The translations under genes were made by a program, and so were the position numbers. DNA of 64,000 nucleotides from Pedobacter frigiditerrae (GTDB taxonomy: Bacteria > Bacteroidota > Bacteroidia > Sphingobacteriales > Sphingobacteriaceae). How positions within the stretch are numbered: the stretch's first letter is position 1; every line of letters starts with the position of its first letter. Shown piece by piece: positions 16,222 through 24,094 of this stretch. A model generated the notes under the pieces. That model had not been told where the DNA came from. It did not search any database and worked only from the letters and a program-made list of their open reading frames with translations. The DNA lies in contig NZ_JAVTSS010000002.1 in NCBI RefSeq assembly GCF_032678705.1, positions 1-64,000 on the forward strand, read 5' to 3'.

Positions 16222-17231
16222 GACTTAACCATTTCCGCTAGCGCCTCAATAAATTTAGGATGATCATTTAAGCTTTCTACCAATTGAACATGTTCGCCTC
16301 CTAATTCTTTAAACTCTTCATGATACTCTACTGTAATTTCATATAGAGTTTCTAGGCAGTCTGCCACAAATGCTGGACTAAAAACTAACAAGCGTTTTTT
16401 TCCTTCGGCTGCCAATTTCTTTAAAACATCGGTTGTATAAGGTTGAACCCAAGGTTCTTTACCTAAACGAGATTGAAAACAAACCGTATAATTTTCTTTT
16501 GAGATACCTAGTTCCGCCGCCAATAATCTCGCTGTGTCGTGACCCTGTGCAGAATAGCAGAATTTATTAGTATCATTTAAGGTTTCGCAGCAATCTGAAT
16601 TTTTCAAACAATAACTTCCTGTATGATCGCATTTAAGTAATTGTCTTTCGGGTAACCCATGAAAACTAAACAACACATGGTCATAATTTTCTGGTTGATG
16701 CTTCCTTGCATTTTCCGCAAAAACTTCAATCATTTGTTTGTTATCATGGAAAGAATTGATGAAAGATATTGGCGGAACAGTTTGCCATTTACTTACCAAC
16801 TCCATAACCAACTGCATAACAGAACCAGAACTTGCTGATGCATATTGAGGAAACATTGGAATAACCTTAATGCTTTCTACTAAACCAGCTTTTAAATTGG
16901 CCAATGCACTTTCTATGGATGGGCTTTGGTACCGCATAGCTAATTCTACATGATACTCATCACCTAATTTTTCTTGCAACAATTTAGCTTGAATTTTACT
17001 GTAATGGAGAAGTGGCGAACCGTTTTCGTTCCAAATTTCTTTATATAATTTTGACGTTTTAGGACTTCTAAAAGGAACAATAATTCCTTTTACCAATAAA
17101 GTTCTGTTGAATTTTGGGATATCGATAACCCTTTCATCCATCAAAAACTGGTCTAAATATTTACGAACTGACGGCACTTCTGGACTATCTGGTGTACCTA
17201 AATTAACTAATAAAACTCCCTTCTTTCCCAT
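16218..17231 (-). CDS. hemH: Ferrochelatase with internal cysteine-rich segment
   Basis: A 337-residue class II chelatase that inserts Fe2+ into a porphyrin in heme synthesis. The catalytic His is H191 in FSFHGLPE, and LLVNLGTPDSP at the N-terminus and the Glu-rich FVADCLETLYE near 290 are family marks. An internal segment at 201-225 has five cysteines (201, 208, 214, 215, 225), as in ferrochelatases that hold a [2Fe-2S] cluster through internal cysteines; cluster binding here is inferred. It starts 2 bases after the TonB-receptor stop and is the last gene of an ispH-receptor-hemH operon. Confidence 0.95.
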   Translation of the reverse strand: MGKKGVLLVNLGTPDSPEVPSVRKYLDQFLMDERVIDIPKFNRTLLVKGIIVPFRSPKTSKLYKEIWNENGSPLLHYSKIQAKLLQEKLGDEYHVELAMRYQSPSIESALANLKAGLVESIKVIPMFPQYASASSGSVMQLVMELVSKWQTVPPISFINSFHDNKQMIEVFAENARKHQPENYDHVLFSFHGLPERQLLKCDHTGSYCLKNSDCCETLNDTNKFCYSAQGHDTARLLAAELGISKENYTVCFQSRLGKEPWVQPYTTDVLKKLAAEGKKRLLVFSPAFVADCLETLYEITVEYHEEFKELGGEHVQLVESLNDHPKFIEALAEMVKS

Positions 17232-17233
17232 AA

Positions 17234-19606
17234 TTATAATTCGAATATTACACCAATTGTTGGCAATATATTACCGCTAGTATTTGTTAGCAATTTAGTT
17301 TTAAATCGAGTTACATCTCCTGTTGCATCTTGTGCATTTCCATTTGCATCTCTATCTAATACTAACTGCGATTGTGTTTCGTATTTATTGTAAGTCAAAT
17401 TTTGAATATCCAAATATACGTTAAGGTTAAATTTCTTAAAAGGATACTTTTTATCTACTCTAACATCTAATTGATAAAACCCTTTTAATCTATTGTCATT
17501 CAGCCTATCATAATCCTGTACACCTTGAGGAAATATAGAATAATTACTTTTTAATGAAGAATAAGCAATATCATAAGGTGTATAAGGACTGCCACCACCT
17601 AAGCGAAATTTAGCGCCAATCTCCCAGTTTCTAGGGATAATCTTCCCTGCTGTCATGCTTAAGATATAGCGATTATTCCAACTTGACTGCACATATTCTC
17701 CCAATTTATCCTTAAACTCACTACAGAAGAGCGTTAAAGCAAAAATTCCATAAAACCCCTTATTTAATCTTTGTTGCGCAAAAAACTCTAAGCCATAACT
17801 TCTTCCATCAGTTTCGCCAACAACTGGTTTATTTCCTACAACACCAAAATCAGCACCCAAATTTGCCAACGGAATTACATCACCAAAAACTTTTACCATA
17901 GGATAGCGGCTGTAGTTTTTAAAGAATCCTTCGACAGTAAACTTGGTGTTTTTTAAGGTATTATATTCTAAACCAGCAACAACTTGTGCAGAGCGGATGT
18001 AATTTACATTTTGATTAAGCAACGGGCCACCTGTGTTGTTTCTAAAACCTAAAACAGTGTAGGCAGGTAACTGATAGTAAATACCAGTATTAAAATTAAA
18101 GCTAACTTTCTCATTAAAATTATAAGATGCTGAAAACCTTGGAGACAGCGTCTTAAAAGGGTTTTCTCCTTTGGAACTAAAACTGTTACCATCTAACCTT
18201 AATCCAAAAGAAAGATTTAGTTTATCTGCTAGATATGGTGCACTAACTTGTCCAAAAGCGCCATACTTAATAAAATCGATGGCAGAAACATAACCTTCAG
18301 TTCCACCAGGTAAAACTTGTAAGCTATTTGTGGTATAATCAGCAGTTTCTATGCCTGCACCAAAATTTATCTTGTATTTCCCTTCACGAGATGAATTTTC
18401 AACTCTTAATTTATTTTCAGTTTCTGTAGATTGATAATTTAAGGTTTGAATTTTGTTTTCGTCATTGTCTTGGAATTTGTAGGCCTCATTTTTCAGATAA
18501 TTTCTACTCAAAACAATAGTAGAAAACCCTTTCTCTCTATAGTTTTTATATACAGCTCCAATGGTATAGTTGTTTTGTTTGTTCTCAGGAAAATTGGCAA
18601 TGGTATATAAATTATTTTCTGTTTTTTCAGTATTGAAGTTGAGTACAGCTTTATCTAAAGCACCTAAACCTAGGATGGTTAACTCATTTTTAGTATTGAA
18701 TTTCGTCTTAATCTTAAACTGAAAATCTTGGTAAGAAGGCAAAAATGGCAAACCCAATAACTTGAAAAGCCCTTGTAAATACGACAGCCGATACGAAGCC
18801 ATATAAGTTGTCTTTTTGCTAATCGGTCCTTCAACTACTGTAGCAAAATCACTTGAACCGATAGTTAAAGACGCACCCATTTTATCAGGATTACCATCTC
18901 TCTGCTTAAATTCAAAAACAGAGCTTAATGCATTTCCTCTTGCAGCAGGAAAAGCGCCAGAATAAAAATCAACTTCTTTTATAAAATCAACATTTATTAA
19001 TCCAACTGGACCTCCAGAGGACCCTTGCGTAGTGAAGTGATTGATATTTGGAATTTCTACACCATCTATATAAAATCTATTTTCATTTGGTGCACCACCA
19101 CGAATTATGATATCATTTCTAAAACTTACTGGAGCAGAAACACCTGGCAAGGATTGGATAACTTTCGAAATATCCCTATTGCCTCCAGGATTTCGTTTTA
19201 TTTCTGTAGAGCCAATTGTTCTAAGAGAAAGAGGACTTTCTATTGGCTTAATAAATTTTGCTCTTTGAACTACAACTTCATTAAGTTGACTAACCTCAGT
19301 TTCCAAACTAATGTCCAAAATAGTTGATTTTGCATTACTAACAGTGATATCATAAACAGTTTTAGATTTAAAGCCAATAAAATTGATTTGCAAATTATAA
19401 ACACCTGGTAATAAACCCGACAAACTATAATTCCCTAAACTATCTGTAAGTGCATTATTGGTTTTGCCCTGGATGGAAATTGTAGCTCCAACAACAGGTT
19501 TGTTGGTAAAGTCATCGGTTATTTTACCCTTAATAATTGCGTTTTGAGCTAGAACTGAAAAAGTAGAAAATATAGAAAGGAGAACTAAAATAAATTTAAT
19601 CTTCAT
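17234..19606 (-). CDS. TonB-dependent outer-membrane receptor with CarboxypepD_reg-like domain
   Basis: A 790-residue protein. A signal peptide (1-20, ending LAQ) precedes a carboxypeptidase regulatory-like domain (about 25-110), then a plug domain (about 120-235, including QSLPGVSAP and FYIDGVEIPN), then a beta-barrel ending in a C-terminal Leu after an aromatic-rich strand. It would import a ligand using TonB energy. The ligand is unknown. Its place between ispH, an Fe-S enzyme, and hemH, an iron user, makes an iron- or siderophore-type substrate a reasonable guess but no more. It is not paired with a SusD protein. Confidence 0.88.
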   Translation of the reverse strand: MKIKFILVLLSIFSTFSVLAQNAIIKGKITDDFTNKPVVGATISIQGKTNNALTDSLGNYSLSGLLPGVYNLQINFIGFKSKTVYDITVSNAKSTILDISLETEVSQLNEVVVQRAKFIKPIESPLSLRTIGSTEIKRNPGGNRDISKVIQSLPGVSAPVSFRNDIIIRGGAPNENRFYIDGVEIPNINHFTTQGSSGGPVGLINVDFIKEVDFYSGAFPAARGNALSSVFEFKQRDGNPDKMGASLTIGSSDFATVVEGPISKKTTYMASYRLSYLQGLFKLLGLPFLPSYQDFQFKIKTKFNTKNELTILGLGALDKAVLNFNTEKTENNLYTIANFPENKQNNYTIGAVYKNYREKGFSTIVLSRNYLKNEAYKFQDNDENKIQTLNYQSTETENKLRVENSSREGKYKINFGAGIETADYTTNSLQVLPGGTEGYVSAIDFIKYGAFGQVSAPYLADKLNLSFGLRLDGNSFSSKGENPFKTLSPRFSASYNFNEKVSFNFNTGIYYQLPAYTVLGFRNNTGGPLLNQNVNYIRSAQVVAGLEYNTLKNTKFTVEGFFKNYSRYPMVKVFGDVIPLANLGADFGVVGNKPVVGETDGRSYGLEFFAQQRLNKGFYGIFALTLFCSEFKDKLGEYVQSSWNNRYILSMTAGKIIPRNWEIGAKFRLGGGSPYTPYDIAYSSLKSNYSIFPQGVQDYDRLNDNRLKGFYQLDVRVDKKYPFKKFNLNVYLDIQNLTYNKYETQSQLVLDRDANGNAQDATGDVTRFKTKLLTNTSGNILPTIGVIFEL

Positions 19607-19629
19607 TAAGGGATGGATTTTTCAGCTAT

Positions 19630-20481
19630 TTACGAAAGATTTTCTAATGCAGATTTCACTTTTTCCATTAACCACATTGGAGTAGATGTTGCGCCACAAA
19701 TGCCAACTTTATCATTTTTAGCAAACCAAGATTTGTCTAACTCTTCTACATTTGAGATAAAATAAGAATTAGGATTATACTTTTTACATACATCATAAAG
19801 CACTTTTCCGTTTGATGATTTTTTACCTGAAACAAAGATGATTTTATCATAATCGGCTACAAAATTTTCTAACTCCTCATAACGATTAGAAACCTGTCTG
19901 CAAATGGTATCATTAGCTTTTAAGTCAAATCCTCTTTTCAACAACTCGTCCTTAATTTGATAGAATTTATCTGTGCTTTTTGTGGTTTGGCTATACAAGG
20001 TTATTTTGTTTGGCAATTCCATTTCATCAAGCTCTGCTAAATCTTGAAAAACAATTGCTTTACCATTTGTTTGCCCTTGCAATCCAATAACCTCTGCATG
20101 ACCATGCTTTCCGAAAATCAGAATTTGCTCCTCATCGTCATGAGAGTTTTTTATTCTATTTTGTAGTTTTAAAACAACTGGGCAAGAAGCATCAATCATC
20201 GTTAAATTATTCTTTAAAGCTAATTCGTACGTAGAAGGTGCTTCACCATGTGCTCTAATTAATACTTTTTCATCTTTTAGCTGATGTAATTGCTCATGGT
20301 CTATAATTCGAAGACCCTTAGCTTTTAAACGTTCTACCTCTTCATCGTTGTGCACAATATCACCTAAACAATAAAGGTATTCTTCGTTGTCGAGTATATC
20401 TTCTGCCATATCTATGGCATATACAACACCAAAGCAAAAGCCCGAAGATTTATCAATTGTGACGTTTAAATCGTATGCCAT
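19630..20481 (-). CDS. ispH: 4-hydroxy-3-methylbut-2-enyl diphosphate reductase
   Basis: A 283-residue cytoplasmic [4Fe-4S] enzyme. The three cluster cysteines are C16 (GFCFGV), C100 (DASCPVV) and C194 (DTICRQV); conserved substrate-side residues include H44 (DIVHND), H78 (RAHGE) and the QTTKST block near 165-170. It makes isopentenyl and dimethylallyl diphosphate in the last step of the MEP pathway. It is the first gene of an operon with the TonB receptor and hemH, with a TATTTTTG box 25 bases before the ATG. Confidence 0.96.
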   Translation of the reverse strand: MAYDLNVTIDKSSGFCFGVVYAIDMAEDILDNEEYLYCLGDIVHNDEEVERLKAKGLRIIDHEQLHQLKDEKVLIRAHGEAPSTYELALKNNLTMIDASCPVVLKLQNRIKNSHDDEEQILIFGKHGHAEVIGLQGQTNGKAIVFQDLAELDEMELPNKITLYSQTTKSTDKFYQIKDELLKRGFDLKANDTICRQVSNRYEELENFVADYDKIIFVSGKKSSNGKVLYDVCKKYNPNSYFISNVEELDKSWFAKNDKVGICGATSTPMWLMEKVKSALENLS

Positions 20482-20505
20482 TTCAGTTTGCTAAAAATAC
20501 AATCA

Positions 20506-20513
20506 CAAAAATA
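20506..20513 (-). promoter_or_regulatory. Candidate -7 box of the ispH operon
   Basis: Minus-strand TATTTTTG fits TAnnTTTG, 25 bases before the ispH ATG. No TTTG -33 box is seen at the expected distance. Confidence 0.45.
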
Positions 20514-20619
20514 CATAAAATGATATTGAGATTTTAACAATTGAAGCTATTGAGATGCAATGTTTTGTAAAAAAATTTTTAATATCGGATAAATATTCTT
20601 TATCCTTAAACGATATTAG

Positions 20620-20627
20620 TACATTTG
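20620..20627 (+). promoter_or_regulatory. Candidate -7 box overlapping the fic-type start
   Basis: TACATTTG matches TAnnTTTG but overlaps the TTG start codon at 20625 and lies 4 bases before an in-frame GTG at 20631. If it is the true promoter, the message would be leaderless or start inside the annotated gene. Confidence 0.35.
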
Positions 20628-21584
20628 TGTGTGTGGGAATTTAATCTGGAAGATTTACAAGAGCTACAACCTCAAATAGACAGGTTGTATGAAAAAAAGG
20701 CAAAGCTTGATGCAGCTAGACCTTTGCCTAGCAGCGCATTGGTAAAAATTAAGGAAGATTTAACCTTAGAATGGACTTATAATTCTAACAGCATTGAAGG
20801 AAACACCATTACCTTACGAGAAACCCAATTAATTCTACAAGAAGGAATTACCATTAGGGGTAAATCTTTAAGGGAGCATTTTGAGGTACATAACCATGAA
20901 AAGGCCATTGAGTATTTATATACCTTAGTAAATGAAAATTATACTTTACGCAGTATTGATATTTTAAATCTACATGGTTTTGTATTACGCAGCATTGAAG
21001 ACGATTTTGCTGGTCGCTTAAGAAACGGCGGTGTTCGTATCATGGGAGCAAATTTTACTCCGCCAAATGCGAGCAAAGCTTCTATCCTTTTTGATGAATT
21101 AATAGATTTTGTAAATGAAAATCCTTTAGGTTTAGATAACTTGATACTAACCACAATTTTCCATCATAAATTAGCTTGGATACATCCTTTTTTTGACGGC
21201 AATGGGCGTACTGTTAGGCTTGCCATGAATTTACTTTTGATGCGTAAAGGTTTTCCACCTGCCATTATTTTAAAAAACGACAGGAAAAAATACTATGAGG
21301 CTTTGAACCAAGCAAACAAGGGAAGCTACCACAAACTCTGCTTATTAATGTTGCAAGCTTTAGAGCGTTCTTTAAATATTTATTTAAATGTTTTACCTGG
21401 TAATTATTATAATTACGAACCTATTTCTTCTATAGTAGAGGAACCAGGCGCAAAATACGGTCAAGAGTATGTGAGCTTATTAGCCAGAACAGGTAAAATT
21501 GACGCCTATAAAGAAGGCAGAAATTGGCTTACCACCAAAGCAGCTATTGAAGACTATATGAGCAAAAGGAAACGGGAAAGGTAA
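20625..21584 (+). CDS. Fic-domain protein (class II, N-terminal inhibitory helix)
   Basis: A protein of about 318-320 residues. The inhibitory motif [S/T]xxxE[G/N] is seen as S54-N-S-I-E58-G59, before the Fic core, which marks class II Fic proteins held inactive until E58 is displaced. The catalytic loop HPFFDGNGRTVR is at 187-198 with H187. Fic enzymes transfer AMP, or other groups, to a hydroxyl of a target protein. The C-terminal part (about 260-319) looks like a small winged-helix or substrate-binding region. The start is uncertain: TTG 20625 or GTG 20631, with no good ATG nearby. It is a single gene; the target is unknown. Confidence 0.9.
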   Translation: MCVWEFNLEDLQELQPQIDRLYEKKAKLDAARPLPSSALVKIKEDLTLEWTYNSNSIEGNTITLRETQLILQEGITIRGKSLREHFEVHNHEKAIEYLYTLVNENYTLRSIDILNLHGFVLRSIEDDFAGRLRNGGVRIMGANFTPPNASKASILFDELIDFVNENPLGLDNLILTTIFHHKLAWIHPFFDGNGRTVRLAMNLLLMRKGFPPAIILKNDRKKYYEALNQANKGSYHKLCLLMLQALERSLNIYLNVLPGNYYNYEPISSIVEEPGAKYGQEYVSLLARTGKIDAYKEGRNWLTTKAAIEDYMSKRKRER

Positions 21585-21625
21585 GCCTCTCCCCGACCCT
21601 CTCCAAAGGAGAGGGGGCTACAAAG
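21583..21625. terminator. Repeat-type hairpin between convergent genes
   Basis: CCCTCTCC (21597-21604), AAA loop, GGAGAGGG (21608-21615) forms a GC-rich hairpin within a longer sequence, CCTCTCCCCGACCC through GGGGGCTACAAAG. I recognise this as a common Bacteroidota intergenic repeat. It sits between the convergent fic and phosphoribosyltransferase genes and can act as a terminator for both. Confidence 0.5.
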
Positions 21626-21639
21626 AATACAAAACTATG

Positions 21640-22149
21640 CTAACTCAAGTAGACTCTGTCCTCTTCTCCTTCTACATCCATTACCACATCTACATGTTCT
21701 TTTAAAATTGTTGCTAATTCTAAACCCACAAAATCTGTTGCAATTGGGAAAATCTTATGGCTTCTATCCACCAAAACAACAGTTCTTATTTTTTTATGTG
21801 GTGTGTTTAAGAAAACGCCTAAGCCATAAGCCAAGGTTTTTCCACTATTTAAAACATCATCTACCAGAATGATAACTTTATTTTTCCATTCACTTTCGCC
21901 TAAATCTGTTTTAGCAACCAGTTTACTGTTTTGCTTTTCCAAGTCTACACGAAGTAAAGTAACCTTAAAAGTTGCTATAGATTCTAAAACTGTTTTTAAT
22001 CTTATGGCTAGTTTATAACCACGGTCCCAAATACCTGCTAAAACAATCTCTTTTTCAGTCAGATTATCTTCCAGAATTTGATATGCTATTCTGTTGATTT
22101 TCTGTTCAATTTGCTTTTTATCTAAAATAAGTACTTGATTTTCTGGCAT
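21640..22149 (-). CDS. Phosphoribosyltransferase family protein (PyrR-like)
   Basis: A 169-residue type I PRTase fold. The PRPP-binding loop VDDVLNSGKT is at 96-105, and the first loop AGIWDRGYKLA near 38-48 binds pyrophosphate, both as in PyrR/hypoxanthine PRTases. PyrR-type proteins are uracil phosphoribosyltransferases or RNA-binding regulators of pyrimidine genes. No pyrimidine operon is adjacent, and the residues that set base specificity are not diagnostic by eye, so I leave it unnamed. It is transcribed alone, convergent with fic. Confidence 0.8.
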   Translation of the reverse strand: MPENQVLILDKKQIEQKINRIAYQILEDNLTEKEIVLAGIWDRGYKLAIRLKTVLESIATFKVTLLRVDLEKQNSKLVAKTDLGESEWKNKVIILVDDVLNSGKTLAYGLGVFLNTPHKKIRTVVLVDRSHKIFPIATDFVGLELATILKEHVDVVMDVEGEEDRVYLS

Positions 22150-22283
22150 AGTCTAGGGCAATTATCGCTATGCAAAAGAACGATTTTAAGCCTCAAAAAC
22201 AAACACAAAAAAATATTTTCAATTTTTTGCAACGTTTTGTGGTGTTTATGTGTCTAATAACTACAACCTAAAGCAAAAAATAT

Positions 22284-23000
22284 ATGAATTTTATTAATGT
22301 ACTTAAATCTAGTGCCCTTACTTTATCGATAATTATAGCTGGCAATGGCATTGCAAATGCACAAAACAGCAAAAATGTTAGTGTAAAAAACTTCAACGGC
22401 ATTACAGTTAGCAGCGGAATCGATTTGTATTTAACACAAGGAACTACAGAAACATTAACTATTAAAGGTGATGACGACCTGATTAAAGATGTTATTGTAG
22501 AACAGACTGGCACAGATGTGAAGATTAAATATAAAGATGGTGTGAATTGGAGTAGATTATTTAAAAACCAGAGTATCAAAGTATATGTAAATTATAAATC
22601 GTTAAAAGCTTTAACAGCAAGTGGTGGTAGCGATGTTTTTACTCAAAACACTTTAAAAACCGACTTGTTAAACTTAAGGGCTAGTGGTGGTTCTGATTTA
22701 AAACTGACATTAACAGTAAAAGATCTTAATTTAAGTATTAGTGGCGGTAGTGATGCCGAATTAAAAGGAAGTGGAGAAAACATGAATGCCTCGGCTAGTG
22801 GTGGCAGTGACATTGATGCTCTTGGATATGTTGTTAATTATGCAAAGGTTAATGTAAGTGGTGGTAGCGATGCGAATATATATGTAAATAAAGGATTAGA
22901 AGCTGGCGCTAGTGGCGGCAGTGATGTTAATTACAAAGGTAATGCGGCATTAAAGAAAACTACTTCTTCAAGAAGTGGTGATATTAGTCGTATTAACTAG
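22284..23000 (+). CDS. Secreted DUF2807 (head GIN) protein with SGGSD repeats
   Basis: A 238-residue protein with a signal peptide (1-27, ending NAQ) and a DUF2807 putative auto-transporter-adhesin-type head GIN domain. Six SGGSD motifs start at residues 113, 134, 153, 172, 192 and 210, spaced 18-21 residues apart, which fits rungs of a right-handed beta-helix with the motif at each turn. Such proteins are exported to the periplasm or surface; their role is unknown. The gene stands alone, with a terminator-like hairpin about 30 bases after the stop. Confidence 0.85.
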   Translation: MNFINVLKSSALTLSIIIAGNGIANAQNSKNVSVKNFNGITVSSGIDLYLTQGTTETLTIKGDDDLIKDVIVEQTGTDVKIKYKDGVNWSRLFKNQSIKVYVNYKSLKALTASGGSDVFTQNTLKTDLLNLRASGGSDLKLTLTVKDLNLSISGGSDAELKGSGENMNASASGGSDIDALGYVVNYAKVNVSGGSDANIYVNKGLEAGASGGSDVNYKGNAALKKTTSSRSGDISRIN

Positions 23001-23030
23001 ACTTCTTTTAGTTTAGTTTTAAGTTTCGGA

Positions 23031-23067
23031 GAGCCAGTGTTGTGGATGCAATACTGGCTTTCATTTT
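23031..23067 (+). terminator. Terminator after the DUF2807 gene
   Basis: GCCAGT (23033-23038) pairs with ACTGGC (23053-23058), with flanking partial pairing and TTTCATTTTC downstream. The next 40 bases hold a small ATGGTC/GACCAT palindrome (23083-23098) of the kind seen as dispersed repeats in this group. Confidence 0.5.
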
Positions 23068-23109
23068 CTTGGATAATGGCTGATGGTCCATAGACCATGG
23101 ACTATGAGC

Positions 23110-23523
23110 TTACTTTGCTTTCGGATAAGGATAATAAACAAAGTTTGCTCCTTCTGGCACAATCACAAAAACACACATGTAATTTTCTGGCTTTTTGTAA
23201 GTTTTTAAAAATTGTTCTTTCTTATCAGGATGAATAATTCCTTTTTGAATAAATTCTTCTAAAGTTGAGGCCTGAATAGTCCAATCTGTATTTAAATCGG
23301 CTCTATTTAATATAATTTCACCAATGCTAACTTCGTGTTGGTGAGCAATGAAAATCGGATTTAAAGAAATTCCTTCCATCATTATTTCAACCGCTACTTC
23401 TTTAATCGAATCAGCATAGAATGTTAAATCTTTCTCTAAACTAACCAACGGACTTTTCTTCTCCTTTTTTGGTGCACCATTTTCATCTGAGCTTAAATTG
23501 CCCAATAACTCTTCACTCTCCAT
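23110..23523 (-). CDS. Conserved hypothetical protein
   Basis: A 137-residue soluble protein that I do not recognise. The first 30 residues are charged and low in complexity (DENGAPKKEKKSP); a mixed alpha/beta domain follows with IMMEGISLNPIFIAHQHEV and ends in FVIVPEGANFVYYPYPKAK, rich in aromatic residues. There is no signal peptide. It starts 4 bases after the upstream lipoprotein gene and seems to be the third gene of the rlmD operon. No function is inferred. Confidence 0.65.
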   Translation of the reverse strand: MESEELLGNLSSDENGAPKKEKKSPLVSLEKDLTFYADSIKEVAVEIMMEGISLNPIFIAHQHEVSIGEIILNRADLNTDWTIQASTLEEFIQKGIIHPDKKEQFLKTYKKPENYMCVFVIVPEGANFVYYPYPKAK

Positions 23524-23527
23524 ATTC

Positions 23528-24094
23528 TTAAAACTTAATCTCTCTTTTTATCGTAATAAATTTATCATCTGCTAAGCTATCGGTTAATAGACCATAACCT
23601 GTTTCAGTTTTAACTACTCTTTTTGGTAATGGGTATTCGTCAGAACAGAAATACATACTTCCTTTTTTTATCAATTTCCAAGTATTTCCTTTTAGGGAAA
23701 ATAGATTTATGCTTGCCCAACAGCTGCTAAACCAATCTGGTCTTAAAAGTAATTCTGGCAAACCATCGCCATTTAAATCCCCAACCAAGGCTAAATCTGC
23801 TCCAATAGCACTGTTGTAAGTCAATTTTGGAAACTTGGCATTACTAAAGAAAACGTTGATGACATACTCCTCACGTTTATCGCCCATGTCATCTTTAATC
23901 AATTTATCCTTAACCACAAATGCAGTGTCTTTTGTCGCTAATAATACGGTATCTATTTCTTGCTCTGTCGTATCTATATCGATTTTCACTTGAGGAGAAT
24001 CAATCTTTACATCAACTTTTTCTTCTGTTTTAACTTTGCCTTTGCAGGCAGCTAATACAGCGAACGCTAAGAAATAAATCCAAATTTTGTTCAT
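23528..24094 (-). CDS. Lipoprotein with FG-GAP-like repeat segment
   Basis: A 188-residue predicted lipoprotein: the N-terminal hydrophobic stretch ends in the lipobox LAAC (Cys at about 17), followed by a Lys/Asp-rich linker. Near residues 100-120 it has DLALVGDLNGDGLPELLLR, an Asp-rich loop of the FG-GAP/VCBS calcium-binding type. The ATG overlaps the rlmD stop by 4 bases (ATGA), so they are translationally coupled, an unusual partner for an rRNA methyltransferase. The role is unknown. Confidence 0.75.
   Translation of the reverse strand: MNKIWIYFLAFAVLAACKGKVKTEEKVDVKIDSPQVKIDIDTTEQEIDTVLLATKDTAFVVKDKLIKDDMGDKREEYVINVFFSNAKFPKLTYNSAIGADLALVGDLNGDGLPELLLRPDWFSSCWASINLFSLKGNTWKLIKKGSMYFCSDEYPLPKRVVKTETGYGLLTDSLADDKFITIKREIKF

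Noticed and set aside
21583..21625. CRISPR- or phage-type signal in CCTCTCCCCGACCC sequence
   Set aside because: It is a single copy of a common intergenic repeat and hairpin, with no array or mobile gene near.
22610..22930. Regularly spaced AGTGGTGGTAG-type DNA repeats, like a CRISPR array
   Set aside because: They encode the SGGSD motifs in one open frame with variable codons; spacers are coding and spacing is not constant.
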